Assembly: GCA_030608725.1 (NCBI GenBank)
Contig: JAUWDP010000083.1
Span: forward strand, 1 to 5,811
Origin: Candidatus Bathyarchaeota archaeon
GTDB taxonomy: Archaea; Thermoproteota; Bathyarchaeia; TCS64
DNA length: 5,811 nt
Direction of reading: 5' to 3'
A program made the position numbers and the translations under genes. Within the stretch, counting starts at the first letter, position 1. Each line of letters starts with the position of its first letter. The notes below the pieces were generated by a model that had not been told where the DNA came from, ran no database searches, and worked only from the letters and a program-made list of their open reading frames with translations. Of this stretch, positions 4,598 through 5,811 are shown in pieces.

Positions 4598-5811
4598 TAT
4601 CTGAACTCCCACTCGCAGTAGGGGTCTCCGATGGCTATGCACTTCGTCTCCTTGACGTGCTGGTTCTTGACGGCTGAGAAGAAGCCGTTGAGGAATCCGG
4701 TGGTGAAGTAGCAGGAAGGCACTTTCTCCTTCGTTGTAAACATCTTCGTCTGCGAGCTCTCGCAGTTCTCCTTTATTCTTATGGTCTCATCCATCGAGAC
4801 GTTCCCAACCTTGCTTTGGTTCAAGAAGTTGAGAACACGCTTCACCGCGTCGTCCTCACCTAGTCCTGCTTCCATCAGGCTTTCACCGAGCTGCTTTCCT
4901 GTCCTTGCGCCGCCCATCCCCAGCACCATCCGGTACCTTTCTCCGGCTAGTGCAGGGAAGACCATGGCGTGGGTGACCCTGTGTATGCTCACATAGCTAC
5001 CAAGTTCAGGCCTCTCCAGAAGGGGCTTTCCGTGAAGCAGATTTTCCATGAGGTGGTGCATCAGCCGTTGATGTATCCTTTCGATGACCGAAACATCCTT
5101 CCGCAGAGAATCCTTCAGCCCATCGATTTCCCCGGGCACGAATTTGAACTCGCAGTACGGGTCCCCGAGGCCAATGCACTTCGTCTCAACGGCGTTCCAG
5201 TCTCTCTCTAGGCCTTTCCAGCTCTCGAATCCTTTGATGAGGCCCGCCACCCCAGGGGGGGTGTAGAAAGCCATCGCGGCGTCGATGTCATCGAACCCCC
5301 AGCACTCAGAGCATTCATATAACCTGAGATGGTGTTCGTCGGTCTTGGAGGCGTCCTCGAGGTACTCGACGATGCCGCTGCGCTCTTGTCTAGGGCCGCC
5401 GAGCGATCTTTCCATCCCCATAAATAGTTTCTTCATGTCCTTGACCTTGCTGAAGCTTTTCGGCATGAGCCTGAGGAAGAGTCTCGTGTGCAAGGGAAAC
5501 ATGGCGCGCTTGACTTCTTCATTCTTTTTCATCAACTTCATCATGGAGGGGCCGTCATCCTTGTTCATCTCGTAGACCATCATTGGGAACCGTTTGGGGT
5601 CCCAGAGCATGCCGCTCCAGTGGGCAAGGTTCGGCCAGAACAGGTTCACGAAGTCACCGATCTCCCCTCTCATCACCGCTTCGTCTCCCCGCATATATCG
5701 TGCCAGCATGTCAGGATTGAAGACGCGCTCCTCAAGTCCGATCCTTACTGGCTCTATGGGGACTTCGATCCTCGTGGGCCGTAGCTTGGGGTGCTTGACG
5801 ATCTTCAGGAG
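4597..5811 (-). CDS. KaiC-like ATPase/V4R paralogue, 5' end outside window
   Basis: The visible 404 residues align collinearly with residues 189-590 of the downstream protein, differing by a 2-residue insertion in the linker. The visible part opens with LLKIVKHPKLRPTRIEV, the last strands of a KaiC-type ATPase domain, so the Walker motifs should lie just past the right edge. An internal ATG at 5709 is in frame, but the sequence before it is clearly homologous, so it is not the true start. Next come the Trp-rich segment (W59, W65, W70), a first V4R-like domain with Cys170, Glu209, Cys212 and Cys220, and a full V4R domain with Cys350, Cys367, Glu388, Cys391 and Cys399 ending GDPYCEWEFR. The extra cysteines of the paralogue in AACAAGSC are absent here (TPPGVAGLI), while Cys167 is extra. 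Its role is presumably ligand-sensing ATPase, perhaps forming mixed complexes with the downstream protein. The ATPase activity itself cannot be judged from the window. Confidence 0.88.
   Translation of the reverse strand, partial: LLKIVKHPKLRPTRIEVPIEPVRIGLEERVFNPDMLARYMRGDEAVMRGEIGDFVNLFWPNLAHWSGMLWDPKRFPMMVYEMNKDDGPSMMKLMKKNEEVKRAMFPLHTRLFLRLMPKSFSKVKDMKKLFMGMERSLGGPRQERSGIVEYLEDASKTDEHHLRLYECSECWGFDDIDAAMAFYTPPGVAGLIKGFESWKGLERDWNAVETKCIGLGDPYCEFKFVPGEIDGLKDSLRKDVSVIERIHQRLMHHLMENLLHGKPLLERPELGSYVSIHRVTHAMVFPALAGERYRMVLGMGGARTGKQLGESLMEAGLGEDDAVKRVLNFLNQSKVGNVSMDETIRIKENCESSQTKMFTTKEKVPSCYFTTGFLNGFFSAVKNQHVKETKCIAIGDPYCEWEFR

Noticed and set aside
4589..4642. N-terminal extension of the 590-aa protein into the upstream gene
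   Set aside because: It would overlap the conserved 3' end of the paralogue and ignore the excellent GGTGATC site before ATG 4588; the KaiC domain needs only the shorter start.

Overview
The window most likely comes from an archaeon. The evidence is a KaiC-like RecA-fold ATPase fused to V4R sensor domains, TATA-type promoter elements, strong GGAG/GGTGATC ribosome binding sites and moderately high GC. A Bathyarchaeia-type TACK archaeon would fit, but that is an inference from protein style and not from a marker gene; there is no rRNA, tRNA or other phylogenetic anchor here.

Left part (1-1950, minus strand): a two-gene ABC-2 type exporter operon. An ATP-binding subunit comes first, and a membrane permease overlaps its 3' end by 14 bases and runs off the left edge. 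Between this operon and the next gene lies about 340 bp of non-coding DNA (1951-2290). It holds a perfect two-copy 37-bp tandem repeat in the presumed exporter leader, a TATA-like element for the exporter, and a second TATA-like element for the rightward gene.

Middle (2291-2683, plus strand): a single 130-residue VOC (glyoxalase/bleomycin-resistance fold) protein that appears to lack most of the usual metal ligands. It converges on the next operon; a hairpin followed by a U-rich run sits at the junction and reads as a terminator for the leftward transcript.

Right part (2816-5811, minus strand): two tandem paralogues. The complete one (590 aa) has an N-terminal KaiC/RecA-type ATPase domain, a tryptophan-rich segment, and two V4R-like domains. 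Each V4R-like domain ends in the same E-x2-C-x7-C / GDPYC motif. The upstream paralogue is cut by the right edge, but its visible 404 residues align collinearly from the end of the ATPase domain onward. The two genes are 8 bases apart, and the ribosome binding site of the second begins on the last base of the stop codon of the first. V4R domains in XylR/DmpR/MopR-type regulators bind aromatic ligands and control an attached ATPase, so this pair is best read as a ligand-sensing, ATPase-based signalling module. The ligand and the output partner are not visible here. This is the most interesting system in the window.
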